A DNA stretch of 64,000 bases from Lophium mytilinum (taxonomy: Eukaryota; Ascomycota; Dothideomycetes; Mytilinidiales; Mytilinidiaceae): NCBI GenBank assembly GCA_010093605.1, contig MU004186.1:1716616-1780615 (forward strand), in the 5' to 3' direction. Below are positions 24,576-36,508 of this stretch, piece by piece. Below the pieces are notes generated by a model. That model did not search any database. It was given only the letters and a program-made list of their open reading frames with translations, and had not been told where the DNA came from. The position numbers and the translations under genes are program-made. Numbering within the stretch: the stretch's first letter is position 1; each line of letters starts with the position of its first letter.

Positions 24576-25714
24576 GATGAATACTCAAACACAAGTAAAC
24601 GAGTGAGATGTGAATTGAGCTGCAAGGAGATGGACAGCAACGTGAGCGAGTGATGGAGCTGTGAAGACGAAGATTTGAAAATTCAACAGGGGAATCGGAA
24701 CATTTGTATTCTTCTCAACGCCTCCATCCGTGGTGCGCGCGTAGGAGTTCCGATGTGCCGTGTCCCTTTCTACTAAAGCAAGCCATTTGCCTGGACCTGA
24801 CCTATTTCACTCAGAAGCGACTCAATGGGGAGATGCTAGTCATTTTGACGGTATGGAGCGGCCCGCTAGGCTGTTCACGGAGCAGCCCCGAGGCCAATTG
24901 CACGTGAAAATCAGTCGAGACCGTTTGCTGTAACGAAGAGGCTAGAAATGCTAACGTGCACTGCACTAAAGTTTTGGCTTCCGTCTGGTTGGAGGTACCT
25001 GCTTGATGCCTCATTTTCTAGCTAAGGGGTTCTTTGAAGGCATGCTGCGTAGCGACTCCTCGAACCATCCGGGACGATGCTTGATTGTTGGAGACTTAGC
25101 GGGCGCGTGCAAAACACCAAACCTAAGCAATGCCAGTATTAATTCAGGGGTAACAGGACAGGGTTTGACGAAAAAGTCGGGTAGTATTGTAAACTAGCTT
25201 TTATCTGACAGGCCCTGGGCCCGAAAAGGTTGGCCCCGTAAGCTGATTTAACCGACTCCACTCTTTAAGCTACAAACCAGTCGACAGAGACCTCACCTCG
25301 GCGATGCCCGAACACCTGGCAGGGCTCGTTGAACAAAAAGTGGCAGTGTGTCTTGACTCTGTGAGGTGGTCTGGACAGCGATCAAGCCCATGCCTAGAGC
25401 TCCTCAATGGCAGGGCGTCTTCAGCCTAGAAGTCGTCTTAATCTGTTGGACTATGAAGCTCAGGATCTACGGAGTGGCATTTATTTTACGTTACGCTGCA
25501 GAGTGCTCAATCATTATGCACCCTTTCGGGCATTAGATGATGCCGGCGTGAATCAAATGCGGCCACTTCAGACTCTATTCGCATGAGTAATTTTTTTCTT
25601 GGAATGATTTATTTTAGAATGCCCTCTAATGAAACTTGCGAAATGACCGATTTTTGTAATGCTCAACATGCAACCGTCCGGTTGTTCCTCAATTCACCTA
25701 CACCTCCATAAGCA
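24576..25714. other. Gene-free region between two secreted-protein genes (1.1 kb)
   Basis: It holds the promoter of the upstream (minus-strand) secreted protein near 24576-24900. Short frames have no recognisable content. The 25571-25690 part is AT-rich. Confidence 0.4.
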
Positions 25715-26336
25715 CTAGTAATGGATGACCTTCGTCTGTTGTTCGGGTATAGTGTCGTTACCAGCCAACAGAACCGTGATTGAAGAAGTAGCATAGTACG
25801 ACTGAATACCATCCGGGGAAATGCCTATGATATTGACGGGATATGCTGACGCCTTCGGAGCTAGAGAAGATAGATTGAAGGCGAACTCGTTGCTCATGGA
25901 GTTGACTGCGACATCTGACCAAGCCACCAGCGTCATGCTGTCCAAGGTATTGGTGATTTGGATTTTCATAGTTGTGAAGGGCACGGAATCGATGCGGCCG
26001 GGGGTGAAAGTTTTGTTGGTAAATGGACTTCCTCGATGTTCGTAGTTGACCGAAGTATCCACGATGAATGAGGCCGTTGTTTCGTTTTGATAGTAGAACT
26101 CGTTTCGTGGGCGGAGCTCGAGATTTAGATATGCCTCTTTTGATGTTGCGATCAAGGATCTATAAAACAGTATCAGTGGACCTCGAATTCGCTGTAACTT
26201 GAGAGAGAAGGGAGACTCACAAACGGCGAGAAGGCTGGATGTAGCTCTTCTCTACACTTGAAGGGATATTTAATGCTACTGCGATCTGGAGAGCGGCCAG
26301 CGCAGTAAGAATGCGGCATAAGATACTAACCGCCAT
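25715..26336 (-). CDS. Secreted N-glycosylated protein, unrecognised (possibly truncated)
   Basis: Exons 26336-26221 and 26159-25715 give 186 aa. The N-terminus has a clear signal peptide (MAVSILCRILTALAALQIAV, cleaved about residue 22-25). The mature part is strand-rich with several NxT/S sequons (NETT, NKTF, NLSS, NDTI), like a beta-sandwich extracellular domain. No catalytic motif was seen. It ends abruptly at PEQQTKVIHY; it may be complete or the surviving N-terminal domain of a larger secreted enzyme. I saw no matching continuation downstream. Confidence 0.68.
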
Positions 26337-27254
26337 AGCGATGTTAGGTGAGAGCAATGAGAAGTCAGAGTAGCGTCTGTATGGCGTGGAGTGTTTTTAG
26401 GCTGCTTCTATTACTTAAATAATCTGGAATCTCCAAGCATTTGGCGAAGGACTATCAGCTGGTGAAGGGCTATCGTTATGCGGTCGGTGAAGCGGTGAAG
26501 CGAGGCAGTCTTGATGGTGTGACGAGGGGCACCGTTGCAATCGCCATGCAGACCCTGCTTCTGTCATACTGAAAGGCCATGTTCTATGGTTGCAGTTTCA
26601 AACAGCGTTTGATGTGCACTGATGATTTGCTGCTTAAAAGCTCCTGGCAGCTGCACCAAAGTGTTTGCCAGCGTCAGGTCCGATGCCAAGCCGGGAACAC
26701 CGAAACAACTCCTTGTAGAACATTGGACGTTGCAGCGATTTTAGAGTTTGGACTATTGGAGAATCAGGATGCCCACTGACGAAGGCTTCTAGCGTTTGCG
26801 CGGAGTGGCGACAGTTTTGATAGTATATGATCGCACTGTATAATTCAGGGAGTGTCACAAACAGGGGGGAGATTTCTAGCCCCGACATAGAAGCGCTATT
26901 TATGGGCGAAAAGTGACACAGCAATAACCAGTCGCGAGAGTATCAATAGAACTCGGAAGAGGATCCGGAGATGATGTGGAATGTCAAGGTGAGGTTGCGG
27001 AGCTTGCGAGGAATGAATACATCTTGTACTAGGTGGTATAAAGCTGTAGATGAAAGATTCTGGATGGGATTTTATATCTCCTCTGTAGATCGGTGGTGCG
27101 TGGAAGGTGATGGATGGGGAGAGGTATTGAGGTTCGCCTTGCCCGCGCCAAGGCCAAACTCACAGTCCGATTTTTTTGAGTGGAACGCGATTTGAGCTCG
27201 ACGCAACGCGACACCAGGCACCACACCTTCACCACCCTCTACACACCCGCAATC
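26337..27254. other. Divergent intergenic region (0.9 kb)
   Basis: Between the starts of the secreted protein (minus) and CCT8 (plus). It presumably contains both promoters. No coding region was supported. Confidence 0.4.
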
Positions 27255-29019
27255 ATGTCTCTCACAATACCGAACGCTCCGAATGCGGGCTTGTTCAAGC
27301 CGGGCTATCAAAAGTACCGTCCCCTAAATTTACCCAGCCCCTCCATGTGGTGCGTAGCTAAACAATACCCCACAGCTACGACTCCGAAGATGGCGCCGTT
27401 ATTCGCAATATCGAGGCCTGCAGAACGATTGCACAGACTGTCCAAACCTCACTAGGGCCGTACGGTTGCAACAAGATTGTCATAAACCACTTGCAGAAGA
27501 TGATCCTGACCTCGGACGCGGCGACGATACTACGGGAGCTCGAGGTGATGCACCCGGCGGCGAAACTGCTCGTAATGGCGAGCCAGCAGCAAGATGCGGA
27601 GATGGGCGATGCCACAAACATGGTCATTGTGTTTGCGGGAGAGCTGATGAAGAAGGCGGAAGAGCTGATCAGGATGGGTTTGAAGACTAGTGATATCGTG
27701 CAAGGGTACGAGAGGGCACAAGAGGAGGCTCTGAAGCAGTTGGAAGGTACGGTTTGATTCTGGCTTCTACACGTGACGGTATCGAGGTCTAACAAATGGT
27801 GACAGATCTCGTTGTTGACAAGGTCGAGGACATAAGATCACAAGAAGAGCTCAGCAAAGCTATCCGAACTGTTGTGGCCGCGAAGCAGTCCGGCAACGAA
27901 GACTTCCTTGCCGACCTGGTGGCCGAAGCAATCCTCGCAGTTCTCCCAAAGAACCCCATAAATTTCAACGTGGACAATGTGCGGGTGGTCAAGATTATGG
28001 GTGGCAGCCTCGAGCAGAGCAGGGTCGTCAAGGGTATGGTCTTCGCTCGCGAGCCTGAAGGCAGCATCAAGAAGGCACAGAGAGCGAAGGTGGGAGTATA
28101 CTCATGTCCGATCGACATCAGCCAGACGGAGACCAAGGGAACTGTTCTTTTGCACAACGCCAAGGAGATGCTGGACTTCACCACGGGCGAGGAGCATCAA
28201 ATCGAGAACATCATCAAGGAACTCCACGATTCCGGCCTCCGCGTCGTCGTTGCCGGGTCCACCATTGGCGAACTCGCCATGCACTACCTCAACCGCTACA
28301 ACATCCTCGTCATCAAGATCCTCTCCAAATTCGAACTTCGCAGACTCTGCCGTGTTGTTGGCGCTACACCGCTTGCTCGACTAGGGGCTCCTATGCCGGA
28401 TGAAATGGGCACAGTCGATGTCGTTGAGACATTAGAGATTGGCGGTGACCGCGTCACCGTCTTCCGACAAGAGAACGAAACCACCAGGACCGCAACCCTC
28501 GTGCTCCGCGGCGCTACTCAGAACCACCTCGACGATGTCGAGCGCGCAGTTGACGACGGTGTCAACGTCGTGAAAGCCATCACTCGCGATCCCCGTCTCG
28601 TTCCAGGAGCCGGCGCCACCGAAATGCAGCTCATCGAGCGCATCACCAACGTAGCCGAGAAGACCCCTGGTCTTTCTCAATACTCCATCAAGAAGTTTGG
28701 CGAAGCTTTCGAAGTCATCCCCCGCACGTTAGCAGAAAGCGCCGGCCTCGATGCGACCGAGGTGCTAGCCAGATTGTACACGGCACATGCCGCTCACAAA
28801 GGCGCGTCGATGGGTATCGATATTGAGAACGAAGACAAGACGGGCACCCTCGATGCCACGGAGGAGGGCATTTTGGACCTTTACATTACGAAGAGCTGGG
28901 CAATCAAGCTGGCGACCGAAGCGGCCAGGACAGTGCTGAGCGTAGATCAGATCATTGTGGCACGGCAAGCGGGAGGCCCTAAAATGCCCCAGAACAACCC
29001 CAACTGGGATGAGGACTGA
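27255..29019 (+). CDS. cct8: T-complex protein 1 subunit theta (CCT8)
   Basis: Exons 27255-27313, 27376-27746 and 27806-29019 give 547 aa, the usual CCT8 length. The group II chaperonin signatures are TSLGPYGCNK (ATP site), the theta form DAEMGDATNMVIVFAGELM, and GGDRVTVFRQENETTRTATLVLRG in pieces. VPGAGATEMQLI corresponds to the conserved GGGA-type motif. It is one of eight subunits of the cytosolic TRiC/CCT ring that folds actin, tubulin and other substrates with ATP. The start is fixed by the theta-family N-terminus MSLTIPNAPNAGLFK. Confidence 0.97.
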
Positions 29020-29239
29020 TCGCTCTGCAGGTCGAGCAGGCATTGTAGAAAATCCATAGATAATGAAGACTTCATGAACCTTGACAAGCCTTGACAAGCC
29101 TTGACAGGTTCCAAAGACATAAAATGCTCAACGTCTTCGTTTTGGAAGAGACTCCCTCCCTTACATGTATAAGCTACCTTTGTATGCCTACCTACCAACT
29201 TTACCAACATTTTGTTTGAAGATTCGGAACCTTTGAAGC

Positions 29240-29469
29240 TACAGTACTAGGCCATAAGTTTGGGCGCACGGAAACCACTGCTTGAGTGCCGCTTTTATAA
29301 CCTGAACGCCACTGTCAGGGGTGGCCTGTCGCAAGGATTTCTCTTGGTCAAAAGGAGGCTTAGATCACGCAGTCAAAAACTTGACATGACGCCTGCGTTG
29401 TGGTCTCCCCACGGGGGTCCTCCTGGCAGTGGCATCCGAGTGTGCACAGAGTTCCGACTTATCACTGTA
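29240..29469. mobile_element. TA-flanked MITE, copy 2
   Basis: 230 bp including the TA duplication. The left end reads CAGTACTAGGCCATAAGTTT; the right end, reverse-complemented, reads CAGTGATAAGTCGGAACTCT and continues to the GTGTGCAC block shared by all copies. No coding capacity. The TIRs are eroded relative to copy 3. Confidence 0.8.
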
Positions 29470-29900
29470 GAGCAGAGAATTCGTCTGAATGTTTGTCTAT
29501 CGTATACCTCGCTGATTTGGGGTCTTCTTGGCGTCGAATCCTATGTGCCATGCAACTTGTTTATGTTATAGATTATCAAGGTCAGAGCTTATTTAGTTCG
29601 AAGCTTTTTTAGCCCTCGGCCCTCGACACTTTCCAGGCTTACGGGCCAAGACTTGCCCAAAGAGGTGACAAGCAGGGGGTTGTTTTGGGGACCCTCGTCG
29701 CGGGCAGTTTATGCTCTTCTTTCGCAAATGTGAGTATGAAGAACAGTAAAACAGCAAATTGTTAAGATGTTTTGGGATTCATGATTTGTTTGGGTTACGT
29801 CACGTGTTCTGGAGTCCTCATGATAATAGGCACAGAATCGCCACCGAATACTGATTGAAGAGTGGAACTTGTTATTACATATCGGATATCTAGTGATATG

Positions 29901-30117
29901 TACAGTACTGAGCCATAAGTCTGGGCACACTCGGCTCCAACTTGCCTAATCAACACCACTGTTAGGGGTAGCCTGGCTGCTGAGCAGGCAATTAGTCAAG
30001 AGGCAGTCTAATCTGCACTGCTTGAAGCTTGACATCGCCCTTGAGCCTTCGAAACCCTGCGGGGGCACCCCAAGCAGTGGCATACCAGTGTGCCTAGACT
30101 CAAGGCCTGTCACTGTA
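29901..30117. mobile_element. TA-flanked MITE, copy 3
   Basis: 217 bp including the TA duplication. The left TIR is CAGTACTGAGCCATAAGTCT, continuing to GGGCACAC; the right TIR, reverse-complemented, is CAGTGACAGGCCTTGAGTCT, continuing to AGGCACAC. The interior tract ctgctgagcaggc...gtcaagaggcagtctaat is shared with copy 1. It starts about 430 bp from copy 2. Confidence 0.82.
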
Positions 30118-30273
30118 TGTATCTACAACGCCGAGGCTCCTTGTGCCGATAGTTATCTTTTTGTACAAGTAAATGGCGTGCCTCACGCTGGGTACGCTAT
30201 AAGCTCTACCTCTTTGACGCCACAAATGCCTAGATGTACAACTTCACGATATTTTACAGCCATGGAGGGGAGT

Positions 30274-32399
30274 TCATTCCCCTCCTGGTCTTCTTCGAGC
30301 TTTCATACTCTTCATGCTCGGTCTTGGTCTCACTTTCTTATCGTTCCGCCCCTTGACTCTCGGTCCTCCCAGCACCGATGCGCTCATGGGTCTACGGACG
30401 TCCACGAATTTGCCCTCTGGACTGAATACCTCAACCTCTGGGACTTCGATATCTACCTCCTCTGTAACCCCATCCTCGCCCTCTTGACTTCCCTCCGTCA
30501 AAGCACTCCTATCCGCCCTAGACTTCCGTACTTGGGCCACCAACTCCACCCATCCACATCCTTCGACCAGAATATCCGCCGAGTATACCGTAAAGGGCAA
30601 CTGGTCCGCCTTCATCTTCCCTGCCGACTTCGACGTCAGTGGACCCGTTTGTTTCTTGGTAACATCCCACTTGAGCTTGAACACGCCCGCCGACTTCATC
30701 TTCTCCCCGATCCCCGGCGCCGCAATAACAGAGACACCCGACTCGCGCGTCTGGGCTTGGATGCCCTCCGCCTTCTCCGTACTGGTCACGTGTGGGTCGA
30801 TGGGCACAAAGGGGTGCGCGATGAAGACGAGATCCGGTGTCCTGGGCGTGATGCGAACGAGGCCGCCGAGGAGGAGCGACTGGCCTGGCTTGAGAATGTG
30901 CTTTTGCGCAGAAATTCGTTGATTCATGACGAGGTCGAGGCGGTGTTCCGGGCGGACGTAGGATTCGAGGTCTGAGCGGGCGAGGCCGGGGAGGTCGATG
31001 AGCTCGCCGCGGCCGTTGCCGAAAGGGACGCGAATGGGGGAGGCGGTGGTGCCCGGGAGGGAGGAGATGATAGGCATGACGGGGAACGCAGTTTCGATTT
31101 GGGGTGGAGGGAGGAGGGCGTCATCATCTTCGAGTGCGGCTTCTGCTTCTTCTCTAGCTTTCTCTTCTGGGTCTATTTTTGCTTCTTCGTCTTCTTGCAC
31201 TAGTTGTTCTTGAATTGCCATGAGTTCGTCAACGGATTGGGCAGCCTCTTCCATTCTCACACGCTCCTCGGCGGAGCGGATTCTGCGGACGTTCATGTCG
31301 AGGCCTCCTCTTCCCTTGGGATATACAACTTCGAACAGATTACTTTTGCCCACGTTGACTTTTCCGACCATCCAGCCGCCACCTCCCCGCTCCCAGATAT
31401 CTGCTTTGACCTCTTTTGTCCACCATCCTCGCTTCGCGCTCACGAGGCGGACATTTCCTAGTCGGAACCTTTTCCCAGATCGGCCCAATGCGTCTCTTAA
31501 TACCTCCTGTACATATGGCATCAGCTTGTCTACCTGCTCTTTCAACGGCGCCAGTAAATCTGACCGTGTGATAATGAAGCTGACCTCGGCCACACGGTCT
31601 CCGCTCTGCCATCTGGTGTGCTTCGAGCGGCGATTCTGGGTCCGTAGTTGAGGAATTTGTAGGGCTGATTGTAGCTTCGGGATAATGGACATGGGAAAAT
31701 CGGCCGCATCGATGACATGGTATATGTGGTTGTGCTTGTGGGGAGACTCGGCAATGGTGTCGCTGATGGCTTCGATTGAGGGGTGGAAGATGGACGTCCC
31801 CGCATGGTGGTGTATTAGTTTGTGGCATCGATCGCAGACGGGTGTAGAGGGCGCTGTCCTTTCTGGAGAAGATGCTAGACCGCACGTGGTCAGCCATGGA
31901 GGACGGAAGCAGCAACGGGGAGGGTCTTACTTAGGATGTCCCTGTCCAGACCGAGTTCACCGAGCACCTTCTGGTCTACTCCTTTGATTGCTCTTGTGAA
32001 TATGTTCTCTTCTGCAGCACCCTGGCTGTTCTTGTCGTAGTTGATATATGACCGTACGGCCCCTCTTTGCAGCGAGAAGAAGCCTGCTTCATTTTGCTCG
32101 ACGGTCTGGGTCGGAGCCCCACATCCAGGACAGCATAATGGAAGGGGGCGTCTCGAGGGCGTTGCGACAGTGTTCTCTTGAGTTGATGGATGCGAGGGAC
32201 TAGTAACAGCGACTTCTGGTCTACGTCGTTGTGAAGAGGTGGAAAAATTGGGGTTTTGAGAGACGCTCCCCTGGCAAGAAAACGATGGCCGCGCAGGAGC
32301 ACTTAGAAGAGCGGGACAGAGAAAAAGAGGTATTGAGGCATGCGACACAGTCGCATCGCGTTGCAGCAGCTTGCTGGCCTGGCGCAGAGCTGGGCGCAT
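30274..32399 (-). CDS. gep3: Mitochondrial YqeH-type circularly permuted GTPase (GEP3-like)
   Basis: Exons 32399-31931 and 31874-30274 give 689 aa. The Arg/Ser-rich N-terminus fits a mitochondrial presequence. A zinc-binding pair CCPGC...CDRC, as in YqeH, precedes a GTPase with permuted motif order: G4 (ITRSD), G5 (SAKRG), then G1 (GKVNVGKSNL) and G3 (DLPGLAR). This matches Gep3, a factor for the mitochondrial small ribosomal subunit. Acidic EE/DD-rich inserts lie between domains. The start is the only suitable in-frame ATG; the frame upstream has only non-ATG codons. Divergent from the mitochondrial aspartate aminotransferase. Confidence 0.88.
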
Positions 32400-32734
32400 T
32401 GCGTGGTGGTGAGGTTCGAGATGCACAGTCAGGCACGGTTCTGGCAGACGCGACGAAATAATTTCTGAATCAGATTCCGCTGCAGTAATTCCGCGCGCTC
32501 GGTGCAAAGGCGCCGAATACCGATGGGCTACTCTTAGGCGGTGAGGCGGTATTTACTGTCTCAAGCTCAAGCTCAACCGCTCCACCGGCCGCACTAACCC
32601 CGTTTCTCAGGCCATTCTCTCGGAAACTAGGAAAGAAGACGCACATAAACGCACATATAACTCATCCTCTGCAGAACTTCCTCCATTCTTCTTCCCTTTG
32701 AATAGCCCTACACACCTGTCCTCACATCGCCATC
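32400..32734. promoter_or_regulatory. Bidirectional promoter region, GEP3 / aspartate aminotransferase
   Basis: 335 bp between two divergent start codons. The stretch upstream of the aminotransferase is CT-rich (ctccattcttcttccctttg near 32681-32700), a common core-promoter feature in filamentous fungi. Both neighbours are predicted mitochondrial proteins, so co-regulation is possible but not shown. Confidence 0.5.
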
Positions 32735-34351
32735 ATGCTCGCTACCTCGAGAACCGCTGTGCGCCGAGCTGCCTCGAAGCAGTACTCGCTCAAGAATGGG
32801 GCAAGAGCGGTGTCGGCGTGGTCTAGTGTTCCCCAGGGACCTCCTGTGAGTGCAGCACTGCAATTGCTATACACTGATGCTAATGACGATTGTAGGATGT
32901 ACGTATCCTCTCACAAGTCTGACCTGAGCTTCTACTCACCACAGCTCTGCGTCATAGGCGATTCTTGGTTAGTATCATGGCTTTATTTTTTGTGGCACAC
33001 TGAATTTTATTAACATGCTCCAGGTATCACCGAAGCATTCAAGGCCGACAGCAACCCAGAGAAGATCAACTTGGGTACCGTGCCCCGCAAACTCGACGTG
33101 ATGATGCAGAGGGGACACAACTGACAGCGGCAGGCGTTGGTGCATACCGCGATGACAAGGGCAAGCCATTCGTCCTGCCTTCGGTGCGGACAGCGGAGAA
33201 GAAGATTGTCGACTCCTCACTGGACAAGGAGTACGCAGGCATCACCGGTGTCCCAGCATTCGCAAAGGCTGCGGCCATCCTCGCATACGGACCCGACTCT
33301 GCAGCCATCAAGGAGGACCGCGTGGCCATCACGCAGTCCATTTCCGGTACTGGAGCTCTCCGGATAGGTGGTGCGTTCCTCGAGCGCTTCTACCCTGGCT
33401 CGAAGACCATCTACATCCCGAATCCCAGCTGGGCCAACCACACTGCTGTCTTCAAGGACTCGGGGCTGAAGGTGGAGAAGTACCGCTACTACAACAAGGA
33501 CACCATTGGCCTCGACTACGATGGTCTGCTTGCCGACATCAAGGCCATGCCAAAGGGCAGCATCATCCTCCTCCACGCCTGCGCCCACAACCCCACAGGC
33601 GTTGACCCCACCGACGAGCAATGGGTGGCCATTGCAGAGGCCGTGAAGGAGGGCGACCACTTCCCGTTCTTCGACATGGCCTACCAAGGCTTCGCCAGCG
33701 GAGACACCAACAAGGACGCATTTGCCCTAAGACACTTCATCAAGGAAGGTCTCCGACCCATTCTCTCGCAGAGTTTTGCGAAGAATATGGTAAGTGTGCA
33801 GCAGGACGTGACTTGTGCATTGACTGACCTCGAAACAGGGCTTGTATGGCGAGCGTGTCGGAGCTTTCTCAGTTGTGTGTGAGTCTGCCGAGGAGAAGAA
33901 GCGAGTAGATTCCCAGCTTAAGATTCTCGTGCGACCACTCTACTCCAACCCACCGGTGCACGGCGCGCGCATCGCGTCTTCCATCTTGAATGACGAGGCG
34001 CTGAACAAGCAATGGCTGGGCGAGGTCAAGGACATGGCGGACCGCATCATCACGATGCGCGCGCTGCTGAAGGAGAACCTCGAGAAGCTGGGGAGCAAGC
34101 GCGACTGGAGTCACATCACGTCGCAGATTGGCATGTTCGCATTCACGGGACTGACGCCCGAGCAGATGGATGTGCTCGCCAAAGAGGTAAGCTTCCTGAT
34201 CTACAATGCTTAGCACAACCGATATAGAGAAGAAGCTGACACGCGCCAGCACTCGGTCTATGCCACTCGGGACGGAAGAATCTCCGTAGCGGGCATCACG
34301 AGCGGAAACGTCAAGCGCTTGGCGGAGGCAATCTACAAGGTAACAGGCTGA
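32735..34351 (+). CDS. Aspartate aminotransferase, mitochondrial
   Basis: Exons 32735-32845, 32896-32898, 32958-32967, 33024-33074, 33134-33789, 33839-34186 and 34250-34351 give 426 aa. The N-terminus ([20 protein letters not shown]) is a mitochondrial presequence. Family motifs are [39 protein letters not shown], the PLP lysine in SFAKN (K275) and RISVAGI near the end. It interconverts aspartate/2-oxoglutarate and oxaloacetate/glutamate in the malate-aspartate shuttle. Exon 2 is only 3 nt (GAT, Asp38) and exon 3 only 10 nt; both are needed to give the conserved PPDAILG sequence (see findings). Confidence 0.95.
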
Positions 34352-36508
34352 TCTGTGAGGAATGGCTCGCATTCTCACCGCTTCTTTGCATATGAGGCTA
34401 TTAGACAGACGAACTGTACTTTACTGTAGAGCATTGGTGAAGTTACTCGTGGTAGGATACAAAATAAGCCTTCATCTTCCCTCTATTTCTCAATCATCTT
34501 CAGTTAGTAGCGTGTGGAGGCAATGCTTCAAGCTGCATTCTCGTCTATCCATCTAATTAAGCCGGCTTGGCTTGTGGGGGTGCTGCTCAGGTGGACTGGG
34601 TCACATCGCTCGCTTAGGCGCTGTCCATCAATCTGCACGCACTACGGTACCACTGGCGTACATCTTCAGGGTCCAGTCCGAGGTGCCGATCCCGAGTAAG
34701 GATGCTTGGCCGGGTGCCCCTCACGGTACGGTGCGAGGCACAAACGGCACTTTTGTTCCGATGCCATCCGCCTTTTTGGAGAAGGCGTCGATCGCTGCTC
34801 CATGGGGCTTGCTGCTTTTCTGGAACGTCGCCAACACTTGCCCTCCACCTTCCTGGTCTTACTTGACGATCTAGTATTCCTACGCTGTCCCATCCGTGGT
34901 GGAGTAGTGCTGTGGAGTTTCTTTTGGCGGATCATCAGACCACGCTTGACGCTACTGGGTGAAGCGAAGACTTCGAGTCTACGGAAAGGCTGACGGCTCC
35001 TCTAGTCACTGGAGAAGATGTTCACCTCAACTTTGATCGTCGGGCGATTCAAGTACAAGTAGGCTATTTCCATTTTTCCTACTGTACCGTGCCTGAGGGC
35101 CATAGTTCAGGCCCGCCAAGTCGAGTCTCATCAAGTCAGCCAGCAGGTTTCGGGAAGCTTCTCGGGGAGCTGCTGCACTATGCACGATCAGGGCGCAGTT
35201 AGTACGGATGGCGGCCTGAGTGGTGCGAGGGGCTTTCGGTTTCGTCGACTGCTAGAAATGCCCGCATCGGATTCGGGGTGCGCCAGTGGCTTAAAGACAC
35301 CCGGTAGTCCGCCTGACGTTTCGGTCGTCCGTCTGGGTCCGGGGTCGACAGCGTGGATCCCCTTCACGATGGCTTCATCAAGTCGGGCATCCGCTGGCAG
35401 AGCCCAAGGGTCCATGGGTGTCGTGGGGTTCGCAGCCATTACTCAGCGACGATGGAGGGGCGGTATCGGTACGGGTGGCCCACGATGCTGGCGGCAAGGA
35501 CTCGAGGTGAGGTCGCCAGCGACACGGCACGAGGGCTCCTTTTAGCCCCAGCTGTACGTACGATGACGCAGTGGCGCCGCCGACGTAGTGTGCGTGTTGA
35601 TTGCGCTGCATACGCATACGTTGGACCACGAACGGCGCCGGGGGAGAGGCTACAAAGACCGGCCACCGCATCTCGAAGACGCGTCCAGGCCAGCTTGGCA
35701 TCTAAGATGTCGCGGCGTGTTCAGTAATTGATGCGCCCTCTCTCTGCCGCCTCCGCGTAGCCTTGCGGATGCTCAGCCTGTGGGCCACCATGCCGCCATG
35801 CTACTCCCGGTTTCTGCATCATGGCCCCACGAAAGCGCGTGATTTACAGCCCGATTGCCGCTCCGGGCCCTAAGTCACACGTTTGAAGCGAGTGCTGGCG
35901 CGCGGTCCCAGTATTTTGTCTTCCCACGGCGTTTGCCCGTGAAGGCGTGGTATTTCCGGCAATTAAGCCCCACCCTTGAGCTCTGCCCGGGTGTGCTGTG
36001 ACAATATATGTGTAGCGGGTGTCTGCGAGCATTCACTCTGCTGGCCGCTCCCTGCCTCCAAATCATCTTATCATATCATCAACAACTAGTGTGCGCTTTA
36101 GCACGTTGCAAAACCCTGACGCCCCTAGATCTACGCGCTGCTCCGCCGGCACTCATCCGACTCTCAACGCGGGGCACTATCACCACTACTGCCCCTCACA
36201 TCCTTAGTTTTTTTTCCAAAATTTCACCTCATCCACCAGCCAAGCCCCGCCGTGCTCGTTTGTGAGAAGCCTCTCTACCCTCTAATTGACGTCCTGCGGC
36301 CCGGCCCTCTCTTGCCCACTCGGCTGTCGTCATCCCGCATTGCTAAAACACCAAACTTTGCCCACCTCAGCAGGGCCACCCGCAAAGCGCATCCAAGCCC
36401 GCCGAATTCTGCAGGCCTCAGCTGCCTGAGTGCGCGCGCAAGCCAGACAGAGGCGTCCACCAGTCCAGTAGCGACGACGAGATCGCGGGGATCGAAGACT
36501 GATCCAAC
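34352..36508. other. Gene-free region (2.2 kb)
   Basis: Frames on both strands overlap each other between 34.5 and 36.0 kb, but none shows a domain, splice structure or plausible protein composition. The last 500 bases are C-rich and probably the YPD1 promoter/5' UTR. Confidence 0.4.

Larger units (their letters stand above)
29020..30273. other. Intergenic region with two MITE copies
   Basis: Between the stops of CCT8 and GEP3. It includes a short triple direct repeat of the decamer ccttgacaag near 29079-29108 and MITE copies 2 and 3. The rest shows no coding content. Confidence 0.5.

Noticed and set aside
28102-28680. Several frames antisense or out of frame to CCT8
   Set aside because: Shadows of the conserved CCT8 coding frame.
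35180-35727. Overlapping 121- and 124-codon plus frames and minus frames
   Set aside because: GC-rich sequence with open frames in every phase and no recognisable protein.
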